Positions 26,167-40,100 are shown, counted from the first letter of the stretch. The stretch: 64,000 bases of DNA from Bromus sterilis (GCA_950022295.1 OX465599.1:2418001-2482000), one strand, 5' to 3'. Translations and numbers: made by a program. The notes: generated by a model not told the origin, from the sequence alone.

Positions 26167-27689
26167 CACCGTTTTGGATCCCCGGAGTGATTTCCACCAT
26201 TGACGAACCCAGGGTGCATTTACATGCCGGTCATCAACACTCGCAGTTTTGGCCGATTCTGGACTGTTTCATGGGCTATTAATCACCGTTACATGGGCTA
26301 TTAATCACAGTTTTGGGTCCCCGGAGTGATTTCCACCATTGACGAACCCCAGGGTGCATTTACGTGCCGGTCATCAAAACTCGCAATTTTGGCAGATTCT
26401 GGCCTGTTTCATGGGCTATTAATCACAGTTACATGGGCTATTAATCATCGTTTTGGATCCCTAGAGTGATTTCCATCATTGAAGAACCCAGGGTGCATTT
26501 ACGTGCCGGTCATCAACACTCACAGTTTTGGCCGATTCTGGGTTGTTTCATGGGCTATTAATCACCGTTTTGGGTCCCCGGAGTGATTTCCACCATTTGC
26601 GAACCCCAGGGTGCATTTACGTGCTGGTCATCAACACTCGCAGTTTTGGCCGATTCTGGCCTGTTTCATGGGCTATTAATCACCGTTTTGGGTCCCCAGA
26701 GTGATTTCCTCCATTGACGAACCCCAGGGTGCATTTACGTCCGGTCATCAACACTCGCAGTTTTGGCCGATTCTGGCCTGTTTCATGGGCTATTAATCAC
26801 CGTTTTGGGTCCCCGGAGTGATTTCCACCATTGACGAACCCCAGGGTGCATTTACGTGCCGGTTATCAACACTTGCAGTTTTGGCTGATTCTGGCCTGTT
26901 TCATGGGCTATTAATCACCGTTTTGGGTCCCCGGAGTGATTTCCACCAGTGACGAACCCCAGGGTGCATTTATGTGCCGGTCATCAACACTCGCAGTTGT
27001 GGCCGATTCTGGCCTGTTTCATGGGCTATTAATCACCGTTTTGGGTCCCCGGAGTGATTTCCACCATTGACGAACCCCAGGGTGCATTTACGTGCTGGTC
27101 ATCAACACTCGCAGTTTTGGCAGATTCTGGGTTGTTTAATGGGCTATTAATCACCGTTTTGGGTCCCCGAAGTGATTTTCACAATTGACGAACCCTAGGG
27201 TGCATTTACGTAACGGTCATCAGTCCTCGCACTTTTGGCCGATTCTGGCCTGTTTCATGGGCTATTAATCACCGTTACATGGGCTATTAATCACCGTTTT
27301 GGGTCCCCGGAGTGATTTCCACCATTGACGAACCCTAGGGTGCATTTACGTGCCGGTCATCAACACTCGCAGTTTTGGCCGATCCTGGCCTGTTTCATGG
27401 GGTATTAATCACCGTTACATGGGCTATTAATCACCGTTTTGGGTCCCCGGAGTGATTTCCACCATTGACGAACCCCAGGGTGCATTTACGTGCCGGTCAT
27501 CAACACTCGCAGTTTTGGCCGATTCTGGCCTGTTTCATGGGCTATTAATCACCGTTACATGGGCTATTAATCACCGTTTTGGGTCCCCGGAGTGATTTCC
27601 ACCATTGACGAACCCCAGGGTGCATTTACGTGCCGGTCATCAACACTCGCAGTTTTGGCCGATTCTGGCCTGCTTCATGGGCTATTAAT
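26167..27689. repeat. 1524-type HOR unit 1 (1523 bp, unrecombined left monomer)
   Basis: The first monomer (26167-26305) has GGATCCCCGG, GAACCCAGGG and ACATGCCGG, the ancestral W form found in the long HOR. It is 139 bp, so this unit is one base short. In the D monomer the CCCTAGGG variant first appears near 27331. Confidence 0.9.
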
Positions 27690-29213
27690 CACCGTTTTGG
27701 GTCCCCGGAGTGATTTCCACCATTGACGAACCCCAGGGTGCATTTACATGCCGGTCATCAACACTCGCAGTTTTGGCCGATTCTGGACTGTTTCATGGGC
27801 TATTAATCACCGTTACATGGGCTATTAATCACAGTTTTGGGTCCCCGGAGTGATTTCCACCATTGACGAACCCCAGGGTGCATTTACGTGCCGGTCATCA
27901 AAACTCGCAATTTTGGCAGATTCTGGCCTGTTTCATGGGCTATTAATCACAGTTACATGGGCTATTAATCATCGTTTTGGATCCCTAGAGTGATTTCCAT
28001 CATTGAAGAACCCAGGGTGCATTTACGTGCCGGTCATCAACACTCACAGTTTTGGCCGATTCTGGGTTGTTTCATGGGCTATTAATTACCGTTTTGGGTC
28101 CCCGGAGTGATTTCCACCATTTGCGAACCCCAGGGTGCATTTACGTGCTGGTCATCAACACTCGCAGTTTTGGCCGATTCTGGCCTGTTTCATGGGCTAT
28201 TAATCACCGTTTTGGGTTCCCAGAGTGATTTCCTCCATTGACGAACCCCAGGGTGCATTTACGTCCGGTCATCAACACTCGCAGTTTTGGCCGATTCTGG
28301 CCTGTTTCATGGGCTATTAATCACCGTTTTGGGTCCCCGGAGTGATTTCCACCATTGACGAACCCCAGGGTGCATTTACGTGCCGGTTATCAACACTTGC
28401 AGTTTTGGCTGATTCTGGCCTGTTTCATGGGCTATTAATCACCGTTTTGGGTCCCCGGAGTGATTTCCACCAGTGACGAACCCCAGGGTGCATTTATGTG
28501 CCGGTCATCAACACTCGCAGTTGTGGCCGATTCTGGCCTGTTTCATGGGCTATTAATCACCGTTTTGGGTCCCCGGAGTGATTTCCACCATTGACGAACC
28601 CCAGGGTGCATTTACGTGCTGGTCATCAACACTCGCAGTTTTGGCAGATTCTGGGTTGTTTAATGGGCTATTAATCACCGTTTTGGGTCCCCGAAGTGAT
28701 TTTCACAATTGACGAACCCTAGGGTGCATTTACGTAACGGTCATCAGTCCTCGCACTTTTGGCCGATTCTGGCCTGTTTCATGGGCTATTAATCACCGTT
28801 ACATGGGCTATTAATCACCGTTTTGGGTCCCCGGAGTGATTTCCACCATTGACGAACCCTAGGGTGCATTTACGTGCCGGTCATCAACACTCGCAGTTTT
28901 GGCCGATCCTGGCCTGTTTCATGGGGTATTAATCACCGTTACATGGGCTATTAATCACCGTTTTGGGTCCCCGGAGTGATTTCCACCATTGACGAACCCC
29001 AGGGTGCATTTACGTGCCGGTCATCAACACTCGCAGTTTTGGCCGATTCTGGCCTGTTTCATGGGCTATTAATCACCGTTACATGGGCTATTAATCACCG
29101 TTTTGGGTCCCCGGAGTGATTTCCACCATTGACGAACCCCAGGGTGCATTTACGTGCCGGTCATCAACACTCGCAGTTTTGGCCGATTCTGGCCTGCTTC
29201 ATGGGCTATTAAT
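27690..29213. repeat. 1524-type HOR unit 2
   Basis: The first monomer (27690-27829) is a hybrid: its left part has GGGTCC and GAACCCCAGG as in monomer M, and its right part has ACATGCCGG and CTGGACTG as in monomer W. The switch lies between about 27734 and 27747. Confidence 0.92.
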
Positions 29214-30737
29214 CACCGTTTTGGGTCCCCGGAGTGATTTCCACCATTGACGAACCCCAGGGTGCATTTACATGCCGGTCATCAACACTCGCAGTTTTGG
29301 CCGATTCTGGACTGTTTCATGGGCTATTAATCACCGTTACATGGGCTATTAATCACAGTTTTGGGTCCCCGGAGTGATTTCCACCATTGACGAACCCCAG
29401 GGTGCATTTACGTGCCGGTCATCAAAACTCGCAATTTTGGCAGATTCTGGCCTGTTTCATGGGCTATTAATCACAGTTACATGGGCTATTAATCATCGTT
29501 TTGGATCCCTAGAGTGATTTCCATCATTGAAGAACCCAGGGTGCATTTACGTGCCGGTCATCAACACTCACAGTTTTGGCCGATTCTGGGTTGTTTCATG
29601 GGCTATTAATTACCGTTTTGGGTCCCCGGAGTGATTTCCACCATTTGCGAACCCCAGGGTGCATTTACGTGCTGGTCATCAACACTCGCAGTTTTGGCCG
29701 ATTCTGGCCTGTTTCATGGGCTATTAATCACCGTTTTGGGTCCCCAGAGTGATTTCCTCCATTGACGAACCCCAGGGTGCATTTACGTCCGGTCATCAAC
29801 ACTCGCAGTTTTGGCCGATTCTGGCCTGTTTCATGGGCTATTAATCACCGTTTTGGGTCCCCGGAGTGATTTCCACCATTGACGAACCCCAGGGTGCATT
29901 TACGTGCCGGTTATCAACACTTGCAGTTTTGGCTGATTCTGGCCTGTTTCATGGGCTATTAATCACCGTTTTGGGTCCCCGGAGTGATTTCCACCAGTGA
30001 CGAACCCCAGGGTGCATTTATGTGCCGGTCATCAACACTCGCAGTTGTGGCCGATTCTGGCCTGTTTCATGGGCTATTAATCACCGTTTTGGGTCCCCGG
30101 AGTGATTTCCACCATTGACGAACCCCAGGGTGCATTTACGTGCTGGTCATCAACACTCGCAGTTTTGGCAGATTCTGGGTTGTTTAATGGGCTATTAATC
30201 ACCGTTTTGGGTCCCCGAAGTGATTTTCACAATTGACGAACCCTAGGGTGCATTTACGTAACGGTCATCAGTCCTCGCACTTTTGGCCGATTCTGGCCTG
30301 TTTCATGGGCTATTAATCACCGTTACATGGGCTATTAATCACCGTTTTGGGTCCCCGGAGTGATTTCCACCATTGACGAACCCTAGGGTGCATTTACGTG
30401 CCGGTCATCAACACTCGCAGTTTTGGCCGATCCTGGCCTGTTTCATGGGGTATTAATCACCGTTACATGGGCTATTAATCACCGTTTTGGGTCCCCGGAG
30501 TGATTTCCACCATTGACGAACCCCAGGGTGCATTTACGTGCCGGTCATCAACACTCGCAGTTTTGGCCGATTCTGGCCTGTTTCATGGGCTATTAATCAC
30601 CGTTACATGGGCTATTAATCACCGTTTTGGGTCCCCGGAGTGATTTCCACCATTGACGAACCCCAGGGTGCATTTACGTGCCGGTCATCAACACTCGCAG
30701 TTTTGGCCGATTCTGGCCTGCTTCATGGGCTATTAAT
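29214..30737. repeat. 1524-type HOR unit 3
   Basis: It has the same 12 monomers and the same M/W hybrid first monomer as unit 2, shifted by 1524 bp. I saw no private rearrangement. Confidence 0.92.
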
Positions 30738-32261
30738 CACCGTTTTGGGTCCCCGGAGTGATTTCCACCATTGACGAACCCCAGGGTGCATTTACATGCC
30801 GGTCATCAACACTCGCAGTTTTGGCCGATTCTGGACTGTTTCATGGGCTATTAATCACCGTTACATGGGCTATTAATCACAGTTTTGGGTCCCCGGAGTG
30901 ATTTCCACCATTGACGAACCCCAGGGTGCATTTACGTGCCGGTCATCAAAACTCGCAATTTTGGCAGATTCTGGCCTGTTTCATGGGCTATTAATCACAG
31001 TTACATGGGCTATTAATCATCGTTTTGGATCCCTAGAGTGATTTCCATCATTGAAGAACCCAGGGTGCATTTACGTGCCGGTCATCAACACTCACAGTTT
31101 TGGCCGATTCTGGGTTGTTTCATGGGCTATTAATTACCGTTTTGGGTCCCCGGAGTGATTTCCACCATTTGCGAACCCCAGGGTGCATTTACGTGCTGGT
31201 CATCAACACTCGCAGTTTTGGCCGATTCTGGCCTGTTTCATGGGCTATTAATCACCGTTTTGGGTCCCCAGAGTGATTTCCTCCATTGACGAACCCCAGG
31301 GTGCATTTACGTCCGGTCATCAACACTCGCAGTTTTGGCCGATTCTGGCCTGTTTCATGGGCTATTAATCACCGTTTTGGGTCCCCGGAGTGATTTCCAC
31401 CATTGACGAACCCCAGGGTGCATTTACGTGCCGGTTATCAACACTTGCAGTTTTGGCTGATTCTGGCCTGTTTCATGGGCTATTAATCACCGTTTTGGGT
31501 CCCCGGAGTGATTTCCACCAGTGACGAACCCCAGGGTGCATTTATGTGCCGGTCATCAACACTCGCAGTTGTGGCCGATTCTGGCCTGTTTCATGGGCTA
31601 TTAATCACCGTTTTGGGTCCCCGGAGTGATTTCCACCATTGACGAACCCCAGGGTGCATTTACGTGCTGGTCATCAACACTCGCAGTTTTGGCAGATTCT
31701 GGGTTGTTTAATGGGCTATTAATCACCGTTTTGGGTCCCCGAAGTGATTTTCACAATTGACGAACCCTAGGGTGCATTTACGTAACGGTCATCAGTCCTC
31801 GCACTTTTGGCCGATTCTGGCCTGTTTCATGGGCTATTAATCACCGTTACATGGGCTATTAATCACCGTTTTGGGTCCCCGGAGTGATTTCCACCATTGA
31901 CGAACCCTAGGGTGCATTTACGTGCCGGTCATCAACACTCGCAGTTTTGGCCGATCCTGGCCTGTTTCATGGGGTATTAATCACCGTTACATGGGCTATT
32001 AATCACCGTTTTGGGTCCCCGGAGTGATTTCCACCATTGACGAACCCCAGGGTGCATTTACGTGCCGGTCATCAACACTCGCAGTTTTGGCCGATTCTGG
32101 CCTGTTTCATGGGCTATTAATCACCGTTACATGGGCTATTAATCACCGTTTTGGGTCCCCGGAGTGATTTCCACCATTGACGAACCCCAGGGTGCATTTA
32201 CGTGCCGGTCATCAACACTCGCAGTTTTGGCCGATTCTGGCCTGCTTCATGGGCTATTAAT
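30738..32261. repeat. 1524-type HOR unit 4
   Basis: It has the same 12 monomers and M/W hybrid first monomer as units 2 and 3, shifted by 1524 bp. I saw no private rearrangement. Confidence 0.92.
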
Positions 32262-33785
32262 CACCGTTTTGGGTCCCCGGAGTGATTTCCACCATTGACG
32301 AACCCCAGGGTGCATTTACATGCCGGTCATCAACACTCGCAGTTTTGGCCGATTCTGGACTGTTTCATGGGCTATTAATCACCGTTACATGGGCTATTAA
32401 TCACAGTTTTGGGTCCCCGGAGTGATTTCCACCATTGACGAACCCCAGGGTGCATTTACGTGCCGGTCATCAAAACTCGCAATTTTGGCAGATTCTGGCC
32501 TGTTTCATGGGCTATTAATCACAGTTACATGGGCTATTAATCATCGTTTTGGATCCCTAGAGTGATTTCCATCATTGAAGAACCCAGGGTGCATTTACGT
32601 GCCGGTCATCAACACTCACAGTTTTGGCCGATTCTGGGTTGTTTCATGGGCTATTAATTACCGTTTTGGGTCCCCGGAGTGATTTCCACCATTTGCGAAC
32701 CCCAGGGTGCATTTACGTGCTGGTCATCAACACTCGCAGTTTTGGCCGATTCTGGCCTGTTTCATGGGCTATTAATCACCGTTTTGGGTCCCCAGAGTGA
32801 TTTCCTCCATTGACGAACCCCAGGGTGCATTTACGTCCGGTCATCAACACTCGCAGTTTTGGCCGATTCTGGCCTGTTTCATGGGCTATTAATCACCGTT
32901 TTGGGTCCCCGGAGTGATTTCCACCATTGACGAACCCCAGGGTGCATTTACGTGCCGGTTATCAACACTTGCAGTTTTGGCTGATTCTGGCCTGTTTCAT
33001 GGGCTATTAATCACCGTTTTGGGTCCCCGGAGTGATTTCCACCAGTGACGAACCCCAGGGTGCATTTATGTGCCGGTCATCAACACTCGCAGTTGTGGCC
33101 GATTCTGGCCTGTTTCATGGGCTATTAATCACCGTTTTGGGTCCCCGGAGTGATTTCCACCATTGACGAACCCCAGGGTGCATTTACGTGCTGGTCATCA
33201 ACACTCGCAGTTTTGGCAGATTCTGGGTTGTTTAATGGGCTATTAATCACCGTTTTGGGTCCCCGAAGTGATTTTCACAATTGACGAACCCTAGGGTGCA
33301 TTTACGTAATGGTCATCAGTCCTCGCACTTTTGGCCGATTCTGGCCTGTTTCATGGGCTATTAATCACCGTTACATGGGCTATTAATCACCGTTTTGGGT
33401 CCCCGGAGTGATTTCCACCATTGACGAACCCCAGGGTGCATTTATGTGCCGGTCATCAACACTCGCAGTTTTGGCCGATTCTGGCCTGTTTCATGGGGTA
33501 TTAATCACCGTTACATGGGCTATTAATCACCGTTTTGGGTCCCCGGAGTGATTTCCACCATTGACGAACCCCAGGGTGCATTTACGTGCCGGTCATCAAC
33601 ACTCGCAGTTTTGGCCGATTCTGGCCTGTTTCATGGGCTATTAATCACCGTTACATGGGCTATTAATCACCGTTTTGGGTCCCCGGAGTGATTTCCACCA
33701 TTGACGAACCCCAGGGTGCATTTACGTGCCGGTCATCAACACTCGCAGTTTTGGCCGATTCTGGCCTGCTTCATGGGCTATTAAT
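32262..33785. repeat. 1524-type HOR unit 5 (right edge)
   Basis: It starts with the hybrid monomer like units 2-4. Toward the right edge it differs: GTAATGGTC near 33308, TTTATGTGCC and CGATTCTGG in the D monomer where units 1-4 have CGATCCTGG, and no CCCTAGGG in D. The next monomer, at 33786, is a pure M monomer (GTGTCGG), so the long HOR resumes here. Confidence 0.9.
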
Positions 33786-36700
33786 CACCGTTTTGGGTCC
33801 CCGGAGTGATTTCCACCATTGACGAACCCCAGGGTGCATTTACGTGTCGGTCATCAACACTCGCAGTTTTGGCCGATTCTGGCCTGTTTCATGGGCTATT
33901 AATCACCGTTTTGGGTCCCCGGAGTGATTTCCACCATTGACGAACCCCAGGGTGCATTTACGTGCCGGTCATCAAAACTCGCAATTTTGGCCGATTCTGG
34001 CCTGTTTCATGGGCTATTAATCACAGTTACATGGGCTATTAATCATCGTTTTGGATCCCCAGAGTGATTTCCATCATTGAAGAACCCAGGGTGCATTTAC
34101 GTTCCGGTTATCAACACTCGCAGTTTTGGCAGATTCTGGGTTGTTTCATGGGCTATTAATCACCGTTTTGGGTCCCCGGAGTGATTTCCACCATTGACGA
34201 ACCCCAGGGTGCATTTACGTGCCGGTCATCAATACTCGCAGTTTTGGCCGATTCTGGCCTGTTTCATGGGCTATTAATCACCGTTTTGGGTCCCTAGAGT
34301 GATTTCCTCCATTGACGAACCCCAGGGTGCATTTACGTGCCGGTCATCAACACTCGCAGTTTTGGCCGATTCTGGCCTGTTTCATGGGCTATTAATCACC
34401 GTTTTAGGTCCCCGGAGTGATTTCCACCATTGACGAACCACAGGGTGCATTTACGTGCCGGTCATCAACACTCGCAATTTTGGCCGATTCTGGCCTGTTT
34501 CATGGGTTATTAATCATAGTTACATGGGCTATTAATCACCGTTTTGGATCCCCGGAGTGATTTCCACCATTGACGAACCCAGGGTGCATTTACATGCCGG
34601 TCATCAACACTCGCAGTTTTGGCCGATTTTGGATTGTTTCATGGGCTATTAATCACCGTTTTGGGTCCCCGGAGTGATTTTCACAATTGACGAACCCCAG
34701 GGTGCATTTACGTGACGGTCATCAGTCCTCGCACTTTTGGCCGATTCTGGCCTGTTTCATGGGCTATTAATCACCGTTACATGGGCTATTAATCACCGTT
34801 TTGGGTCCCCGGAGTGATTTCCACGATTGACGAACCCCAGGGTGCATTTACGTGCCGGTCATCAACACTCGCAGTTTTGGCCGATTCTGGCCTGTTTCAT
34901 GGGCTATTAATCACCGTTTTGGGTCCCCGGAGTGATTTCCACCATTGACGAACCCCAGGGAGCATTTACGTGCCGGTCATCAAAACTCGCAATTTTGGCC
35001 GATTCTGGCCTGTTTCATGGGCTATTAATCACAGTTACATGGGCTATTAATCATCGTTTTGGATCCCCAGAGTGATTTCCATCATTGAAGAACCCAGGGT
35101 GCATTTACGTTCCGGTTATCAACACTCGCAGTTTTGGCAGATTCTGGGTTGTTTCATGGGCTATTAATCACCGTTTTGGGTCCCCGGAGTGATTTCCACC
35201 ATTGACGAACCCCAGGGTGCATTTACGTGCCGGTCATCAACACTCGCAATTTTGGCCGATTCTGGCCTGTTTCATGGGTTATTAATCATAGTTACATGGG
35301 CTATTAATCACCGTTTTGGATCCCCGGAGTGATTTCCACCATTGACGAACCCAGGGTGCATTTACATGCCGGTCATCAACACTCGCAGTTTTGGCCGATT
35401 CTGGACTGTTTCATGGGCTATTAATCACCGTTACATGGGCTATTAATCATCGTTTTGGATCCCCAGAGTGATTTCCATCATTGAAGAACCCAGGGTGCAT
35501 TTACGTGCCGGTTATCAACACTCGCAGTTTTGGCAGATTCTGGGTTGTTTCATGGGCTATTAATCACCGTTTTGGGTCCCCGGAGTGATTTCCACCATTG
35601 ACGAACCCCAGGGTGCATTTACGTGCCGGTCATCAAAACTCGCAATTTTGGCAGATTCTGGCCTGTTTCATGGGCTATTAATCACAGTTACATGGGCTAT
35701 TAATCATCGTTTTGGATCCCTAGAGTGATTTCCATCATTGAAGAACCCAGGGTGCATTTACGTGCCGGTCATCAACACTCACAGTTTTGGTCGATTCTGG
35801 GTTGTTTCATGGGCTATTAATTACCGTTTTGGGTCCCCGGAGTGATTTCCACCATTGACGAACCCCAGGGTGCATTTACGTGCTGGTCATCAACACTCGC
35901 AGTTTTGGCCGATTCTGGCCTGTTTCATGGGCTATTAATCACCGTTTTGGGTCCCCAGAGTGATTTCCTCCATTGACGAACCCCAGGGTGCATTTACGTC
36001 CGGTCATCAACACTCGCAGTTTTGGCCGATTCTGGCCTGTTTCATGGGCTATTAATCACCGTTTTGGGTCCCCGGAGTGATTTCCACCATTGACGAACCC
36101 CAGGGTGCATTTACGTGCCGGTTATCAAAACTCGCAATTTTGGCCGATTCTGGCCTGTTTCATGGGCTATTAATCACAGTTACATGGGCTATTAATCATC
36201 GTTTTGGATCCCCAGAGTGATTTCCATCATTGAAGAACCCAGGGTGCATTTACGTGCCGGTTATCAACACTCGCAGTTTTGGCAGATTCTGGGTTGTTTC
36301 ATGGGCTATTAATCACCGTTTTGGGTCCCCGGAGTGATTTCCACCATTGACGAACCCCAGGGTGCATTTACGTGCCGGTCATCAACACTCACAATTTTGG
36401 CCGATTCTGGCCTGTTTCATGGGTTATTAATCATAGTTACATGGGCTATTAATCACCGTTTTGGATCCCCGGAGTGATTTCCACCATTGACGAACCCAGG
36501 GTGCATTTACATGCCGGTCATCAACACTCGCAGTTTTGGCCGATTCTGGCCTGTTTCATGGGCTATTAATCACCGTTTTGGGTCCCCGGAGTGATTTCCA
36601 CCATTGACGAACCCCAGGGTGCATTTACGTGCCGGTCATCAAAACTCGCAATTTTGGCCGATTCTGGCCTGTTTCATGGGCTATTAATCACAGTTACATG

Positions 36701-37180
36701 GGCTATTAATCATCGTTTTGGATCCCTAGAGTGATTTCCATCATTGAAGAACCCAGGGTGCATTTACGTGCCGGTCATCAACACTCACAGTTTTGGCCGA
36801 TTCTGGGTTGTTTCATGGGCTATTAATTACCGTTTTGGGTCCCCGGAGTGATTTCCACCATTTGCGAACCCCAGGGTGCATTTACGTGCTGGTCATCAAC
36901 ACTCGCAGTTTTGGCCGATTCTGGCCTGTTTCATGGGCTATTAATCACCGTTTTGGGTCCCCAGAGTGATTTCCTCCATTGACGAACCCCAGGGTGCATT
37001 TACGTCCGGTCATCAACACTCGCAGTTTTGGCCGATTCTGGCCTGTTTCATGGGCTATTAATCACCGTTTTGGGTCCCCGGAGTGATTTCCACCATTGAC
37101 GAACCCCAGGGTGCATTTACGTGCCGGTTATCAACACTTGCAGTTTTGGCTGATTCTGGCCTGTTTCATGGGCTATTAAT
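33786..37180. repeat. Rearranged long-HOR derivative
   Basis: The long-HOR order resumes at M, N, O, P, Q, R, S, T, U (33786 to about 34911). N-O, V-W, H-I-J-K and further N-O and V-W type monomers then follow in a shuffled order up to the next type A monomer at 37181. The distance between type A monomers here is 4169 bp, against 3164 in the standard unit. Private variants include GTTTTAGGTCC near 34401 and CCAGGGAGCATTT near 34960. The shuffled monomers keep the monomer register, as expected for unequal exchange. Confidence 0.78.
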
Positions 37181-40100
37181 CACCGTTTTGGGTCCCCGGA
37201 GTGATTTCCACCAGTGACGAACCCCAGGGTGCATTTATGTGCCGGTCATCAACACTCGCAGTTGTGGCCGATTCTGGCCTGTTTCATGGGCTATTAATCA
37301 CCGTTTTGGGTCCCCGGAGTGATTTCCACCATTGACGAACCCCAGGGTGCATTTACGTGCTGGTCATCAACACTCGCAGTTTTGGCAGATTCTGGGTTGT
37401 TTAATGGGCTATTAATCACCGTTTTGGGTCCCCGAAGTGATTTTCACAATTGACGAACCCTAGGGTGCATTTACGTAACGGTCATCAGTCCTCGCACTTT
37501 TGGCCGATTCTGGCCTGTTTCATGGGCTATTAATCACCGTTACATGGGCTATTAATCACCGTTTTGGGTCCCCGGAGTGATTTCCACCATTGACGAACCC
37601 TAGGGTGCATTTACGTGCCGGTCATCAACACTCGCAGTTTTGGCCGATCCTGGCCTGTTTCATGGGGTATAAATCACCGTTACATGGGCTATTAATCACC
37701 GTTTTGGGTCCCCGGAGTGATTTCCACCATTGACGAACCCCAGGGTGCATTTACGTGCCGGTCATCAACACTCGCAGTTTTGGCCGATTCTGGCTTGTTT
37801 CATGGGCTATTAATCACCGTTACATGGGCTATTAATCACCGTTTTGGGTCCCCGGAGTGATTTCCACCATTGACGAACCCCAGGGTGCATTTACGTGCCG
37901 GTCATCAACACTCGCAGTTTTGGCCGATTCTGGCCTGCTTCATGGGCTATTAATCACCGTTTTGGGTCCCCGGAGTGATTTCCACCATTGACGAACCCCA
38001 GGGTGCATTTACGTGTCGGTCATCAACACTCGCAGTTTTGGCCGATTCTGGCCTGTTTCATGGGCTATTAATCACCGTTTTGGGTCCCCGGAGTGATTTC
38101 CACCATTGACGAACCCCAGGGTGCATTTACGTGCCGGTCATCAAAACTCGCAATTTTGGCCGATTCTGGCCTGTTTCATGGGCTATTAATCACAGTTACA
38201 TGGGCTATTAATCATCGTTTTGGATCCCCAGAGTGATTTCCATCATTGAAGAACCCAGGGTGCATTTACGTTCCGGTTATCAACACTCGCAGTTTTGGCA
38301 GATTCTGGGTTGTTTCATGGGCTATTAATCACCGTTTTGGGTCCCCGGAGTGATTTCCACCATTGACGAACCCCAGGGTGCATTTACGTGCCGGTCATCA
38401 ATACTCGCAGTTTTGGCCGATTCTGGCCTGTTTCATGGGCTATTAATCACCGTTTTGGGTCCCTAGAGTGATTTCCTCCATTGACGAACCCCAGGATGCA
38501 TTTACGTGCCGGTCATCAAAACTCGCAATTTTGGCCGATTCTGGCCTGTTTCATGGGCTATTAATCACAGTTACATGGGCTATTAATCATCGTTTTGGAT
38601 CCCCAGAGTGATTTCCATCATTGAAGAACCCAGGGTGCATTTACGTTCCGGTTATCAACACTCGCAGTTCTGGCAGATTCTGGGTTGTTTCATGGGCTAT
38701 TAATCACCGTTTTGGGTCCCCGGAGTGATTTCCACCATTGACGAACCCCAGGGTGCATTTACGTGCCGGTCATCAATACTCGCAGTTTCGGCCGATTCTG
38801 GCCTGTTTCATGGGCTATTAATCACCGTTTTGGGTCCCTAGAGTGATTTCCTCCATTGACGAACCCCAGGGTGCATTTACGTGCCGGTCATCAACACTCG
38901 CAGTTTTGGCCGATTCTGGCCTGTTTCATGGGCTATTAATCACCGTTTTGGGTCCCCGGAGTGATTTCCACCATTGACGAACCACAGGGTGCATTTACGT
39001 GCCGGTCATCAACACTCGCAATTTTGGCCGATTCTGGCCTGTTTCATGGGTTATTAATCATAGTTACATGGGCTATTAATCACCGTTTTGGATCCCCGGA
39101 GTGATTTCCACCATTGACGAACCCAGGGTGCATTTACATGCCGGTCATCAACACTCGCAGTTTTGGCCGATTCTGGATTGTTTCATGGGCTATTAATCAC
39201 CGTTTTGGGTCCCCGGAGTGATTTTCACAATTGACGAACCCCAGGGTGCATTTACGTGACGGTCATCAGTCCTCGCACTTTTGGCCGATTCTGGCCTGTT
39301 TCATGGGCTATTAATCACCGTTACATGGGCTATTAATCACCGTTTTGGGTCCCCGGAGTGATTTCCACGATTGACGAACCCCAGGGTGCATTTACGTGCC
39401 GGTCATCAACACTCGCAGTTTTGGCCGATTCTGGCCTGTTTCATGGGCTATTAATCACCGTTTTGGGTCCCCGGAGTGATTTCCACCATTGACGAACCCC
39501 AGGGTGCATTTACGTGCCGGTCATCAACACTCGCAATTTTGGCCGATTCTGGCCTGTTTCATGGGTTATTAATCATAGTTACATGGGCTATTAATCACCG
39601 TTTTGGATCCCCGGAGTGATTTCCACCATTGACGAACCCAGGGTGCATTTACATGCCGGTCATCAACACTCGCAGTTTTGGCCGATTCTGGACTGTTTCA
39701 TGGGCTATTAATCACCGTTACATGGGCTATTAATCACCGTTTTGGGTCCCCGGAGTGATTTCCACCATTGACGAACCCCAGGGTGCATTTACGTGCCGGT
39801 CATCAAAACTCGCAATTTTGGCAGATTCTGGCCTGTTTCATGGGCTATTAATCACAGTTACATGGGCTATTAATCATCGTTTTGGATCCCTAGAGTGATT
39901 TCCATCATTGAAGAACCCAGGGTGCATTTACGTGCCGGTCATCAACACTCACAGTTTTGGCCGATTCTGGGTTGTTTCATGGGCTATTAATTACCGTTTT
40001 GGGTCCCCGGAGTGATTTCCACCATTGACGAACCCCAGGGTGCATTTACGTGCTGGTCATCAACACTCACAGTTTTGGCCGATTCTGGCCTGTTTCATGG

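Larger units (their letters stand above)
26167..33785. repeat. 1524-bp 12-mer HOR (second type), five tandem copies
   Basis: The CCAG landmark of the type A monomer repeats at 26946, 28470, 29994, 31518 and 33042, exactly 1524 bp each time. One unit has 12 monomers: 140 (G), 140 (H), 117 (I), 118 (J), 117 (K), 118 (L), 118 (A), 118 (B), 140 (C), 140 (D), 140 (E), 118 (F), which sum to 1524. The block measures 7619 bp, that is 5 x 1524 - 1; the missing base is in the first monomer (139 bp). Copies are nearly identical. Rare differences include GGGTTCCCAGAG near 28216 and GTAATGGTC near 33308. CACAGTTTTGGG at the start of H is found in all five copies. Each unit has one GGATCC site, in monomer I. 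Confidence 0.95.

Noticed and set aside
26167..33785. 1524-bp repeats as an assembly duplication artefact
   Set aside because: Copies carry private differences (28216, 33308 and the D monomer near 33420) and graded edges with unrecombined W and M monomers, which a simple assembly duplication would not produce. Raw long reads would still be needed to fix the copy number.
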